This document shows positions 26,518-36,758 of a stretch of DNA of 64,000 nt, piece by piece. Each line of letters begins with the position of its first letter. Positions within the stretch are counted from its first letter, which is position 1. The notes below the pieces were generated by a model. It was not told the origin of the DNA. It did no database searches and saw only the letters and a program-made list of their open reading frames with translations. Source of the DNA: Eleftheria terrae. GTDB taxonomy: Bacteria > Pseudomonadota > Gammaproteobacteria > Burkholderiales > Burkholderiaceae_C. The position numbers were made by a program, and so were the translations under genes. Location: NCBI RefSeq assembly GCF_030419005.1, contig NZ_CP106951.1, positions 4,464,001 to 4,528,000 of the forward strand. Direction: 5' to 3'.

Positions 26518-27285
26518 ATGCCCGCCGCGCCCTTCGACCGCATTGACTGGTCGCCCCCCTGGCTCGCCCGCTGTCGTGCGCACGGCCTGCGGCTGGTGGA
26601 GCGGCTGCAGGCCGGTGCGAGCGTCGCACAAGCCTTGGACGACGAGATCGACGCCAACGGGCGGCCTCGACTGCAGGCCGGCCCGCTGCGCTTCGTGCCC
26701 CAGGCGGCGCTGCCGCCCGGCGTGGCTTACGAGACCCATATCGCCGCCACGGCCTGCGTGCCGACGCGCGACAACCTGCACGACTTCTTCAACGGCCTGG
26801 TGTGGTGTACCGAGCCGCAGCTCAAGCGCCGGCTGCACGAGCTGCAGGCCGAGCAGCTGGCCCGCGCGGGTGGTGGCGGTGCCACCCGCGGCGCGGTGCG
26901 CGACGGGCTGACGGTGTTCGACGAGAACGGCGCGCTGATGAGCGGCCCGCCCGAGCTGCTCGACGCGCTCAGGCGCCGGCAATGGCAGCGCCTCTTCATC
27001 GACCTGCGGCCGGCCTGGCGAGAGGTGCAGCTGCGGCTGATCGGCCATGCGCTGCTGGAGAAGCTGCTGCAGCCGCGCAAGCCCATCACCGCCCATGTGC
27101 ATGTGGTGGCCGACATCGGGCGCGCCTGGGTCGGCATGGAAGCCGAGCTGTTCGCCGCCAAGCCCTTCCTGCCACTGCCGGTGCTGGGCGTGCCGGGCTG
27201 GTGGGCCGGCAACCAGGCCGCCGGCTTCTATGACGATGCGCAGGTCTTTCGCCCGGCCCGCGAGCAGCTTTCCTCGCCAGGCTAG
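26518..27285 (+). CDS. DUF3025 domain protein
   Basis: 255 aa with the DUF3025 pattern: RFVPQAALPPGVAYETHIAA near residue 60-80, then VPTRDNLHDFFNGLVWCTEP, LTVFDENGALM and IGHALLEKLLQPRK. Families with this domain are found across beta- and gammaproteobacteria with no known biochemical activity. It lies 94 bp after pyrC behind the double hairpin and immediately before rnpB. Confidence 0.82.
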   Translation: MPAAPFDRIDWSPPWLARCRAHGLRLVERLQAGASVAQALDDEIDANGRPRLQAGPLRFVPQAALPPGVAYETHIAATACVPTRDNLHDFFNGLVWCTEPQLKRRLHELQAEQLARAGGGGATRGAVRDGLTVFDENGALMSGPPELLDALRRRQWQRLFIDLRPAWREVQLRLIGHALLEKLLQPRKPITAHVHVVADIGRAWVGMEAELFAAKPFLPLPVLGVPGWWAGNQAAGFYDDAQVFRPAREQLSSPG

Positions 27286-27296
27286 ATAATTGCCAT

Positions 27297-27612
27297 GTGA
27301 AGCAAGCCAGACCGCCGCTGGTGCGAGACCCGAAAGGGTGCACTGGAGGAAGGTCCGGACTGCGCAGGGCAGCGTAGCAGGTAACACCTGTCCGCCGTGA
27401 GGCGAGGATCAGAGCAACAGAGACGAGCCGGTTGAGTCCGGGTGAAACGGGCAATCTCTACGCGCAGCAACACCAAATAGGCACACGTCGATCCGGCCCG
27501 GGGAGTGTGCGGGTAGGTGGCATCGAGCCGTTCCCGCGAGGGGCGGCCCAGAGGAATGGCGGTCACGCCGGGGCGACCCGGTGCACAGAATCCGGCCTAT
27601 CGGCTTGCTTCA
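27297..27612 (+). ncRNA. rnpB: RNase P RNA, bacterial type A
   Basis: Catalytic RNA that matures tRNA 5' ends. The universally conserved core is present: GGAGGAAGGTCCGGACTGC near 27346, GGTAACACCTGTCCG, and the 3' core ACAGAATCCGGCCTAT near 27587. The ends pair: GAAGCAAGCC (27299-27308) with GGCTTGCTTC (27602-27611), a 10-bp P1 helix. The upstream GATAAT (27285-27290) could be the -10 of its promoter. No other RNA gene was seen in the window. Confidence 0.97.
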
Positions 27613-27668
27613 CTCTTATTGCGCTGTGCCGGGCACCACCGTGCACGACAATAACAAGGCGAGACGGC

Positions 27669-28904
27669 ATGAACCCCGACGCACACAAGATCTGGCTGGC
27701 CCCCCGCTGGGCGCTCGCGGTGCTGCTGGCCGCGCTGGGCATGCTGGGGCCGTTCTCGATCGACACCTACCTGCCGGCCTTCGCCGGCATCGCGCAATCG
27801 CTCGACGCGACGCCGGTGCAGATGCAGCAGACGCTGTCGGCCTACCTGTTCGGCTTCGCCTTCATGAACCTCTTCCACGGCGCGCTGGCCGACAGCTTTG
27901 GCCGGCGCCCGGTGGTGCTGACCGGTGTGGCGGTGTTCACGCTGGCGTCGGCGGGCTGCGCACTGGCCGGCAGCATCGGTGCGCTGGTGTTCTTCCGCGC
28001 CCTGCAGGGGTTGTCGGCGGGGGCCGGCATCGTGGTCTCGCGGGCGGTGATCCGCGACATGTTCCCGCCGGCCGAAGCGCAGCGGGTGATGGCGCAGGTG
28101 ACGATCTACTTCGGCATCGCGCCGGCCGTCGCGCCCATCATTGGCGGCTTCCTGTTCGTGCATGCCGACTGGCACAGCATCTTCTGGTTCCTGACCGGCG
28201 TGGGCGTGCTGCTGTGGCTGGCGAACTTCCGCGTGCTGCCCGAGACACTGCACAGCACGCACCGCCAGCCCTTCAACGCGCGCAACCTGCTGCGCGGCTA
28301 CTGGCAGCTGGGTGCCAATCCGCGCTTCCTGCTGCTGGCGCTGGCCAGCGGGGTGCCGTTCAACGGCCTGTTCCTTTATGTGCTGTCGGCCCCGGCCTTC
28401 CTGGGCGAGCACTTGCGGCTGGCGCCGACCAGCTTCTTCTGGTTCTTCGTGCTCAACATCGGCGGCATCATGGCCGGCGCCTGGCTGAGCGGGCGGCTGG
28501 CCGGCAAGATCGAGCCGCGCCGGCAGATCCGCCACGGCTTCGTCATCATGGCGGCGATGTCGGTCGTCAACGTGGCAGCCAACCTGGCGTTCCCGGCACA
28601 CGTGTCCTGGGCGCTGCTGCCCATCGCGGTGTTCAGCTTTGGCTGGGCCCTGATGGTGCCGGTGGTGACGCTGATGGTGCTGGACCTCTTCCCCGAGCGG
28701 CGCGGCCTGGCTTCTTCGCTGCAAGCGGTGATCGGCTCGCTGGCCAATGGTGTGGTGGCCGGCGTGGTGGCGCCGCTGGTGATGCATTCCACCGTGGCGC
28801 TCGCGCTCGGTTCGATGCTGATGATGACGGTCGGCCTGGTGGCCTGGCTGGTGCTGAACCGCCGCTGGCCGGCGGCCGTTGCCGCGGTGGCTGCCAGCCA
28901 CTGA
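27669..28904 (+). CDS. Bcr/CflA-family drug-resistance MFS exporter
   Basis: 411 aa with twelve predicted helices. The Bcr/CflA signature is seen: MLGPFSIDTYLPAFAGIA near the N-terminus, ADSFGRRPVVLTGVAVF with the MFS motif A, and ALQGLSAGAGIVVSRAVIRD. These proton-driven exporters remove bicyclomycin, chloramphenicol or other small molecules. The ATG at 27669 follows rnpB by 57 bp. Substrate unknown. Confidence 0.92.
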   Translation: MNPDAHKIWLAPRWALAVLLAALGMLGPFSIDTYLPAFAGIAQSLDATPVQMQQTLSAYLFGFAFMNLFHGALADSFGRRPVVLTGVAVFTLASAGCALAGSIGALVFFRALQGLSAGAGIVVSRAVIRDMFPPAEAQRVMAQVTIYFGIAPAVAPIIGGFLFVHADWHSIFWFLTGVGVLLWLANFRVLPETLHSTHRQPFNARNLLRGYWQLGANPRFLLLALASGVPFNGLFLYVLSAPAFLGEHLRLAPTSFFWFFVLNIGGIMAGAWLSGRLAGKIEPRRQIRHGFVIMAAMSVVNVAANLAFPAHVSWALLPIAVFSFGWALMVPVVTLMVLDLFPERRGLASSLQAVIGSLANGVVAGVVAPLVMHSTVALALGSMLMMTVGLVAWLVLNRRWPAAVAAVAASH

Positions 28905-29060
28905 ACGTGAAAATGTTGGAGCCGGGCGGCTCGCCGGCCTGGCCGAGATGCCCTGCAGCCCGCAAAATGGACCAGGTTCGAAGCCGGGCATAGACCGGCC
29001 GTGTGAAGTGGGCCAAGATGGAGTGGTCGGTGGCCTGCCGAGACTTGCCTTGCGCTTGCC

Positions 29061-31550
<2,490 letters not shown>

Positions 31551-31676
31551 AGCGGCGAGCGCCCGTAGGGGGGCGGCGCCGAGGCGGCGCGTCCTGGCTG
31601 GTCCCAGCGCCGCCGCGAAACAGCGGGGCGGTCGGCGCCCGGCGCGCCGGGGCGCAGGCTGGCGGTCACGACCGGC

Positions 31677-32141
31677 TCAGGCCGGCTTGGCCACCATGAG
31701 CCAGAAGATCCCCAGGAAGGCGAACAGCGCGGGAAAACCGAGCACCACCCACACCTTGAGCAGGCGGTAGTAGCGCGCCGGCAGGTGCTCACCGCGCATC
31801 GCGGCGCCAGCCGCGATGCGGCGCATCGCGATCTGCAGCCCCACCACCGGCAGCCAGCAGGCGATCGCCACCACGTAGAGCGCCAGCGACCAGCGGATCC
31901 AGCCGGTGCTGAACGGCAGGCCGGCCAGGTGCATCATGTAGAAGCCGGTGAGCGGCTGTACCACCACCGTGGTGGCGGTGAAGAGCCAGTCGGCCCGCAC
32001 CACCAGTGCACTGACCACGGCCACCGCCCGGGTGTCGCGGCCCAGGCTGGCGAAGAGCAGGTAGAAGGCCGAGCCGACGCCGGTGCCGAACAGGAAGGTC
32101 GACGACAGGATGTGCAGCCATTTGGTGACCAGGTACTCCAT
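31677..32141 (-). CDS. DUF2269-family integral membrane protein
   Basis: 154 aa, four hydrophobic helices. Starts MEYLVTKWLHILSSTFLFGT and contains ALVVRADWLFTATTVVVQPL and GFYMMHLAG, typical of the DUF2269 family. Function unknown; the conserved histidines (H10 and the one in MMHL) could be haem or metal ligands, which is inference. Its start overlaps the stop of the upstream SDR-fusion gene by one base (TGATG), so the two are co-translated. Confidence 0.82.
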   Translation of the reverse strand: MEYLVTKWLHILSSTFLFGTGVGSAFYLLFASLGRDTRAVAVVSALVVRADWLFTATTVVVQPLTGFYMMHLAGLPFSTGWIRWSLALYVVAIACWLPVVGLQIAMRRIAAGAAMRGEHLPARYYRLLKVWVVLGFPALFAFLGIFWLMVAKPA

Positions 32142-33430
32142 CAGCCCGCCTCCTCGTCCTCGAGTTCGTACAGCAGCCACAACACGCCCAGCAGCGGCAG
32201 GTTCTTCAGGATCGGCCCGTAGGGATGCAGCCAGAATTCCGGCAGCCGCAACGTGATGATCGCGGTGTAGAACAGCATCAGTGCCGCCTGGACCAGCCAC
32301 AGCCGGCGGCGGCGCTTCATCAGCAGCGTCGCCACGCCCAGGGCCAGGTCGAGCAGGGCTGCGCCGTACAGCAGGGTGGGCGCCAGGGCGGCCGGCACGC
32401 CGGAGCGGGCCAGCAAGGCCAGGCTGTCCTGCACCGGGTAGAGGCCCAGCGAGACGATGCCGGTGACGATCCAAACCAGTGCCACGCTGAGGCGCAACAG
32501 GGGCAGCAGCCAGGTCAGGCGGGCGGTCTGCCGCAGCACGGGCCGCTCGGCCGGCTCGATGAAGTCCTCGGGGCCGCGGGGGGCGCGGCCGAGCAGGCGC
32601 TGGGTCGGCAGCGGGTCGGCGGTGTTGCCGCGCTGCAGCATCGACCAGCTGTCGCGGTCCAGCAGGCTGTTCGGCAACCGGCTTCCGAGGCGGGCCGCCA
32701 GCCCGACCAGCGCCTGTGGCACCGGCAGGAAGCGGGCACGGCCCAGGCGCAGCCCCTGGCGCAGCGCCGCCAGGTAGTCGCGCAGCGAGACCGGGCGCGG
32801 GCCCACCAGCGGCACGCGGCCGCGCACCTCGTCCTGCTCCAGCAGGGCGACAACGGCCTGCACCACATCGTCCACATGCACCGGCTGCACCTGCTGCCGG
32901 CCGCCGCCGGGCAGGGCGATGAGCGGCAGGCTGGCCAGGGTGGTGAAGAGGCGGGCGCTGCCGCCACCGGGTCCGTAGATCAGCGAGGGCTGCACCACCG
33001 CCACCGACGCCAGCGGCAGGCTGCAGAGGTAATCGTCGGCCGCCTTCTTGCTGAGGTGGTAGCCGGTGCGGGCCTGCTCGTCGGCACCCAGGGCCGAGAC
33101 CTGCAACACGCGGGAGACGCCGGCTGCCGCGCAGGCGGCAAACAGCGCGCATGGGCCGCGCACATGGATGTTGGCGAAGCTCTGGCCGTCCTGCTCGCGC
33201 AGGATGCCGGCCGCATTGACCACCGCGTCCACCCCGGCGAGCCGGGGCATCCAGTCGGCCACCTCCAGGTCGCGCTCGAAATCCGCCTGGACATAGCGCA
33301 TCGGCAGGCCGGGCTCGGGCGCCGAGGGCGGCTGCCGCATCGCGCAGATGACATGGTGCCCGGCCTTCAGCAAGGCAAGGCCAAGGCGGCGGCCCAGGAA
33401 GCCGCTCGCGCCGGTCAGCAGAACAATCAT
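32141..33430 (-). CDS. NAD(P)-binding SDR fused to a DoxX-like membrane domain
   Basis: 429 aa. The N-terminal 290 residues are an atypical/extended short-chain dehydrogenase: TGASGFLGRR at residues 6-15 is the nucleotide-binding loop, and the YHLSK motif supplies the usual Tyr and Lys. The C-terminal 125 residues have four hydrophobic helices (LLRLSVALVWIVTGIVSLGL onwards) and resemble DoxX/SURF4-type domains. It is thus a membrane-tethered oxidoreductase or NADH sensor related to NDUFA9-like proteins. It is coupled to DUF2269 downstream. Confidence 0.85.
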   Translation of the reverse strand: MIVLLTGASGFLGRRLGLALLKAGHHVICAMRQPPSAPEPGLPMRYVQADFERDLEVADWMPRLAGVDAVVNAAGILREQDGQSFANIHVRGPCALFAACAAAGVSRVLQVSALGADEQARTGYHLSKKAADDYLCSLPLASVAVVQPSLIYGPGGGSARLFTTLASLPLIALPGGGRQQVQPVHVDDVVQAVVALLEQDEVRGRVPLVGPRPVSLRDYLAALRQGLRLGRARFLPVPQALVGLAARLGSRLPNSLLDRDSWSMLQRGNTADPLPTQRLLGRAPRGPEDFIEPAERPVLRQTARLTWLLPLLRLSVALVWIVTGIVSLGLYPVQDSLALLARSGVPAALAPTLLYGAALLDLALGVATLLMKRRRRLWLVQAALMLFYTAIITLRLPEFWLHPYGPILKNLPLLGVLWLLYELEDEEAG

Positions 33431-33548
33431 CCGGTGTTCCGATGTGAGGCAGGATGTGGTACGGCGCTTGCCGTGCATCGGCTCAAGCAAACGTCGTTCC
33501 CCTCGGGGCGATGGCGTGTCGAATACCGAGTCCGCAGGAGGAAGGCCA

Positions 33549-34079
33549 ATGAAGTCCTGGCGCCATGTCACCGCCCGGGCCGCTGTCAGCGGCAGCCTCG
33601 CCAGCCTGACGTCCACGCTGGTGCTGCTGCTGCTGGGCGAGCGGGAAAACGGCCGCCCGCTCGGGCCGGTCAATGCACCGAGCCACTGGGTGTGGGGTGA
33701 GCGCGCGCTGCGCCAGGACGGCGCCAGCGCGCGCTACACCGCCACCGGGTTCGCCATTCACCACCTGGCCTCGCTGCTGTGGGGCGGCCTGCACGAGCGC
33801 TACTCCCCCTGCCGCCAGCGGCGCGATGCGCCAGCCCGGCTGGTGCTGCGCGATGCGGCCGTGGTCACCACACTGGCTGCCGCCGTCGACCTCAAGCTGG
33901 TGGCGCCCCGGCTCGCCCCCGGCTTCGAGCGGCGGCTGTCGCCGCCAGCGGTGTTCTGCGTCTATGGCGCCTTTGCACTGGGCCTGGTGGCAGGCCACTA
34001 CCTGCTGGAGCGGCAGGCGGCCGGACGATGCAAATTGGTGTCAAGTGGAAACAAAACCGGCAATACCGTCAGCGTTTGA
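33549..34079 (+). CDS. Hypothetical multi-pass membrane protein
   Basis: 176 aa, not recognised. Four hydrophobic stretches: SGSLASLTSTLVLLLL, GFAIHHLASLLWGGL, AVVTTLAAAVDLKLVAPRLA and VFCVYGAFALGLVAGHYLL. A well-placed ribosome site (AGGAGGAAGG) supports the ATG at 33549. The protein carries conserved-looking histidines in the second helix. It diverges from the SDR fusion (118-bp gap) and precedes the TonB receptor operon, from which a weak terminator separates it. Confidence 0.72.
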   Translation: MKSWRHVTARAAVSGSLASLTSTLVLLLLGERENGRPLGPVNAPSHWVWGERALRQDGASARYTATGFAIHHLASLLWGGLHERYSPCRQRRDAPARLVLRDAAVVTTLAAAVDLKLVAPRLAPGFERRLSPPAVFCVYGAFALGLVAGHYLLERQAAGRCKLVSSGNKTGNTVSV

Positions 34080-34118
34080 TGCAGACCGCGGGTAAGTTGG
34101 AGCCTGAGAAGGCTGCCA

Positions 34119-34140
34119 GGGGTCTGGACCCCGCAGTTTT
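34119..34140 (+). terminator. Weak rho-independent terminator
   Basis: GGGGT-CTGG-ACCCC (34119-34132), then GCAGTTTT. The stem is only five pairs and the T tract is displaced by four bases. It is placed 40 bp past the hypothetical membrane protein and 31 bp before the TonB receptor gene, the right spot for a partial terminator. Confidence 0.5.
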
Positions 34141-34170
34141 CTCCGGGGCGCTCTAGACTCGCGGCTTTGC

Positions 34171-36165
34171 ATGGTTGAGGGCGAGCAGGCGCCCGTATGC
34201 GAGATGCCGGGAAACGCGATGCTGCCACCGTCCGATTTGCTGCCCGACGCCCTGGGCCGTCGCCCGAGTCGGCGTCTGCCCGCGTGGCTGTGGGTCGGGC
34301 TGGCCCTGTGGTCGGCCGGCGCGGCGGTGGCGAGGGGCGTCGACTTGGCCGAGCTGTCGCTCGAGCAGTTGAGCGAGGTGGTCGTCACCTCGGTGTCGCG
34401 ACGCGAGGAGCCGCTGGCCGATGTGGCGGCCTCGGTATTCGTCATCAGTGCCGACGACATCCGCCGCTCCGGCGCCACCAGCCTGCCCGAGGCCTTGCGC
34501 CTGGCACCGGCCCTCAATGTGGCGCGGGCCGACATGAGCCAGTACGCCATCAGCGCCCGTGGCTTCAACAACCTGCTGGCCAACCGCATGCTGGTGTTGA
34601 TCGACGGCCGCACCATCTACACGCCGCTGTTTTCGGGCGTGTTCTGGGACGCCCAGGACCTGATGCTGGAGGACATCGACCGCATCGAGGTGATCACCGG
34701 CCCGAGCACGGCGATGTGGGGGTCCAACGCCGTCAACGGCTTGATCCACATCCTCACCCGCAGGCCGCAGGAGACGCAGGGCAGCCTGGTCGCCGCGCAT
34801 GCCGGCAACCGCGAGCGGGGCCTGGCCGTGCGGCATGGCGGCCGCGGCAGCGGGGACGGCGCCTGGCGGCTCTACGCCAAGAGCTCCGACCGCTCCAGCA
34901 CCCGCCGCACCGACGGCCGTTCCTCCGGCGACGGCGCCCACCGCGTGCAGGCGGGTGTGCGCGCCGGCTGGCATGGCGAGGGCCGGCAGCTCACGCTGCA
35001 GGGCGAGGTGTACCGCGGCACGCTGGACCAGCAGCCCGGCCTGCGCCACGTCTCCGGCGCTCACCTGCTGGGCCGCTGGCGTGAAAACCTGGACCGCGAC
35101 ACGTCGTTGATGGCGCGGCTCTACCTGGAACGGAACCGGCGCGAGCAGCCGGTGGCCTACCAGGACGAAACCGACACCTTCGACGAGACGCTCGACAACG
35201 CCGATGCCGTGCTGCAGTACACGTTCAGCCCGGCGCGGGCCCACCATGCGACGGTGGGCTTCGGGCACCGCCATACGCGCGACGACGTTCGCAACCCGCG
35301 CGCCTTTGCCTTCCTGCCGGCCCAGCGCACGATGAACTGGAGCCGGCTGTTCGCCGAAGACCAGATCGCGCTGGGGCCGGCCACCGAGCTGACGCTGGGC
35401 GCCAGCCTCGAGCGCAACCCCTATACCGGCACCGAGTTCCTGCCCAGCGCCCGGCTGGCCTGGCGGGACAGCGAGCAGGCCTTGTGGTGGGCCGGCATCT
35501 CGCGGGCAGTACGGGCGCCGTCACGCATCGACCGCGACTACCGGGTGCCGGCCGAGCCGCCCTACCGGTATGCCGGCGGGCCGGACTTCGAGGCGGAGGT
35601 GTCGGACGTCTATGAAATCGGCCGGCGCGCCCAGCCCACGGCGGCCTGGTCCTACTCGGTCACTGCCTTCCACCATGAGCATCGGCGCCTGCGCAGCATC
35701 AGCCCGCAAGCGGGCGGCGCCGTCATGGACAACAACATCGAGGGCCGCACGCGCGGCCTGGAGGCCTGGGGCAGCTGGCAGGCCGCACGCCACTGGAAGC
35801 TGAGTGCCGGCGGCGTGCTGCTGCGCCAGCACCTGCGCGTGCGGCCCGGACGGCTGGATGCCGGTGGCCTGGCGGCGCTGGGCAACGACCCGCGCCACTG
35901 GTGGTCGCTGCGTTCCTCGCTGGAAGTGCGCCGTGCCCTCAGCTGGGACCTGGCGTTGCGACACACCGGCGCGCTGCCACAGCCGCGCCTCGAGGCCTAT
36001 ACCGCGCTCGACTCGCACCTGGCCTGGCGGCCCCGCCGCGAGCTGGAGCTGAGCCTGTCGCTGCGCAACCTGCTGGACCGCGGCCATGCCGAATGGCGCC
36101 AGATGCGCCGGCCCGCGGCCGAGCTCGGACGCACGGCGTCGTTGCAACTGCGGTGGCAGCTGTGA
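34171..36165 (+). CDS. TonB-dependent outer-membrane receptor of a sensory operon
   Basis: 664 aa from 34171 (a second ATG at 34204 is possible). A hydrophobic leader (about residues 38-55) is followed by LAELSLEQLSEVVVTSVSRR and the plug domain: FVISADDIRRSGATSLPEAL, RGFNNLLANRMLVLIDGRTI and DIDRIEVITGPSTAMWGSNA. A 22-strand-type barrel follows. The protein ends in leucine rather than the usual aromatic residue. The ligand is unknown: no Fur box was found and no transporter genes are adjacent. Its stop overlaps the next start by one base (TGATG), which ties it to a YfiR-like protein and a kinase. Confidence 0.9.
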   Translation: MVEGEQAPVCEMPGNAMLPPSDLLPDALGRRPSRRLPAWLWVGLALWSAGAAVARGVDLAELSLEQLSEVVVTSVSRREEPLADVAASVFVISADDIRRSGATSLPEALRLAPALNVARADMSQYAISARGFNNLLANRMLVLIDGRTIYTPLFSGVFWDAQDLMLEDIDRIEVITGPSTAMWGSNAVNGLIHILTRRPQETQGSLVAAHAGNRERGLAVRHGGRGSGDGAWRLYAKSSDRSSTRRTDGRSSGDGAHRVQAGVRAGWHGEGRQLTLQGEVYRGTLDQQPGLRHVSGAHLLGRWRENLDRDTSLMARLYLERNRREQPVAYQDETDTFDETLDNADAVLQYTFSPARAHHATVGFGHRHTRDDVRNPRAFAFLPAQRTMNWSRLFAEDQIALGPATELTLGASLERNPYTGTEFLPSARLAWRDSEQALWWAGISRAVRAPSRIDRDYRVPAEPPYRYAGGPDFEAEVSDVYEIGRRAQPTAAWSYSVTAFHHEHRRLRSISPQAGGAVMDNNIEGRTRGLEAWGSWQAARHWKLSAGGVLLRQHLRVRPGRLDAGGLAALGNDPRHWWSLRSSLEVRRALSWDLALRHTGALPQPRLEAYTALDSHLAWRPRRELELSLSLRNLLDRGHAEWRQMRRPAAELGRTASLQLRWQL

Positions 36166-36758
36166 TGGCACCTCTGTCGCGCCTGTCCCTGCGGGCCGTT
36201 GCCGTTCGCTCGCGCCGCGGCCTCATGCTGCTGCTCGCAGCGCTGGTGATGAGCACCGGCCCCGCGCGGCAGGGCCGTGCGGCCGATGTGCCGCTGGCGG
36301 CCAGCGTGAAGGCGGCCTACCTGTACAAGTTCCTCAGCTACGTGGAATGGCCACCGGCGGCCTTCGGCACGTCCGACCAGGCGATCGTGATCGGTGTCTG
36401 CGGCTCCGACGAGGTACTGACCGAGTTGCGTGACCTCATCACCGGCCGCATGGCGCAGGGCCGGCCCTTGCAGGCCCGCCGCATCGCCGAGGGCGACAGC
36501 CTCGACGGCGTGCACCTGCTGTTCCTGGGCCGCCTGCCTGGCCCCACCCAGGAGCCGTGGCTGGCACGCTGGCGCGAGCGGCCGGTGCTGGTGGTCAGTG
36601 ACGCACCCCAGGCACTGGGCGCGGTGGGCACCATCAACTTCCTGCTGGTCGGCGGGCGGGTGCGCTTCGAGGTCTCGCTGCCGGCGGCCGAGCGTTCCGG
36701 CCTGAAGTTGAGTTCGCGCATGCTCGGCGTGGCCGAGCGGGTGGTCGGGGTGCGCTGA
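36165..36758 (+). CDS. YfiR family (DUF4154) periplasmic protein
   Basis: 197 aa with an N-terminal signal peptide (LMLLLAALVMSTGPARQGRA). The mature part begins LAASVKAAYLYKFLSYVEWP, the defining start of DUF4154/YfiR, and ends with RVRFEVSLPAAERSGLKLSS and RMLGVAERVVG, also characteristic. In Pseudomonas, YfiR is a periplasmic repressor that binds the CHASE8 domain of the diguanylate cyclase YfiN. Here it is coupled one base before a histidine kinase with a CHASE8-like N-terminus, so it should be that kinase's periplasmic partner. Confidence 0.88.
   Translation: MAPLSRLSLRAVAVRSRRGLMLLLAALVMSTGPARQGRAADVPLAASVKAAYLYKFLSYVEWPPAAFGTSDQAIVIGVCGSDEVLTELRDLITGRMAQGRPLQARRIAEGDSLDGVHLLFLGRLPGPTQEPWLARWRERPVLVVSDAPQALGAVGTINFLLVGGRVRFEVSLPAAERSGLKLSSRMLGVAERVVGVR

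Noticed and set aside
27297..27612. Open frame crossing the rnpB region, read as a protein start for the exporter
   Set aside because: The sequence is the conserved RNase P RNA with matching ends; the exporter starts at 27669.
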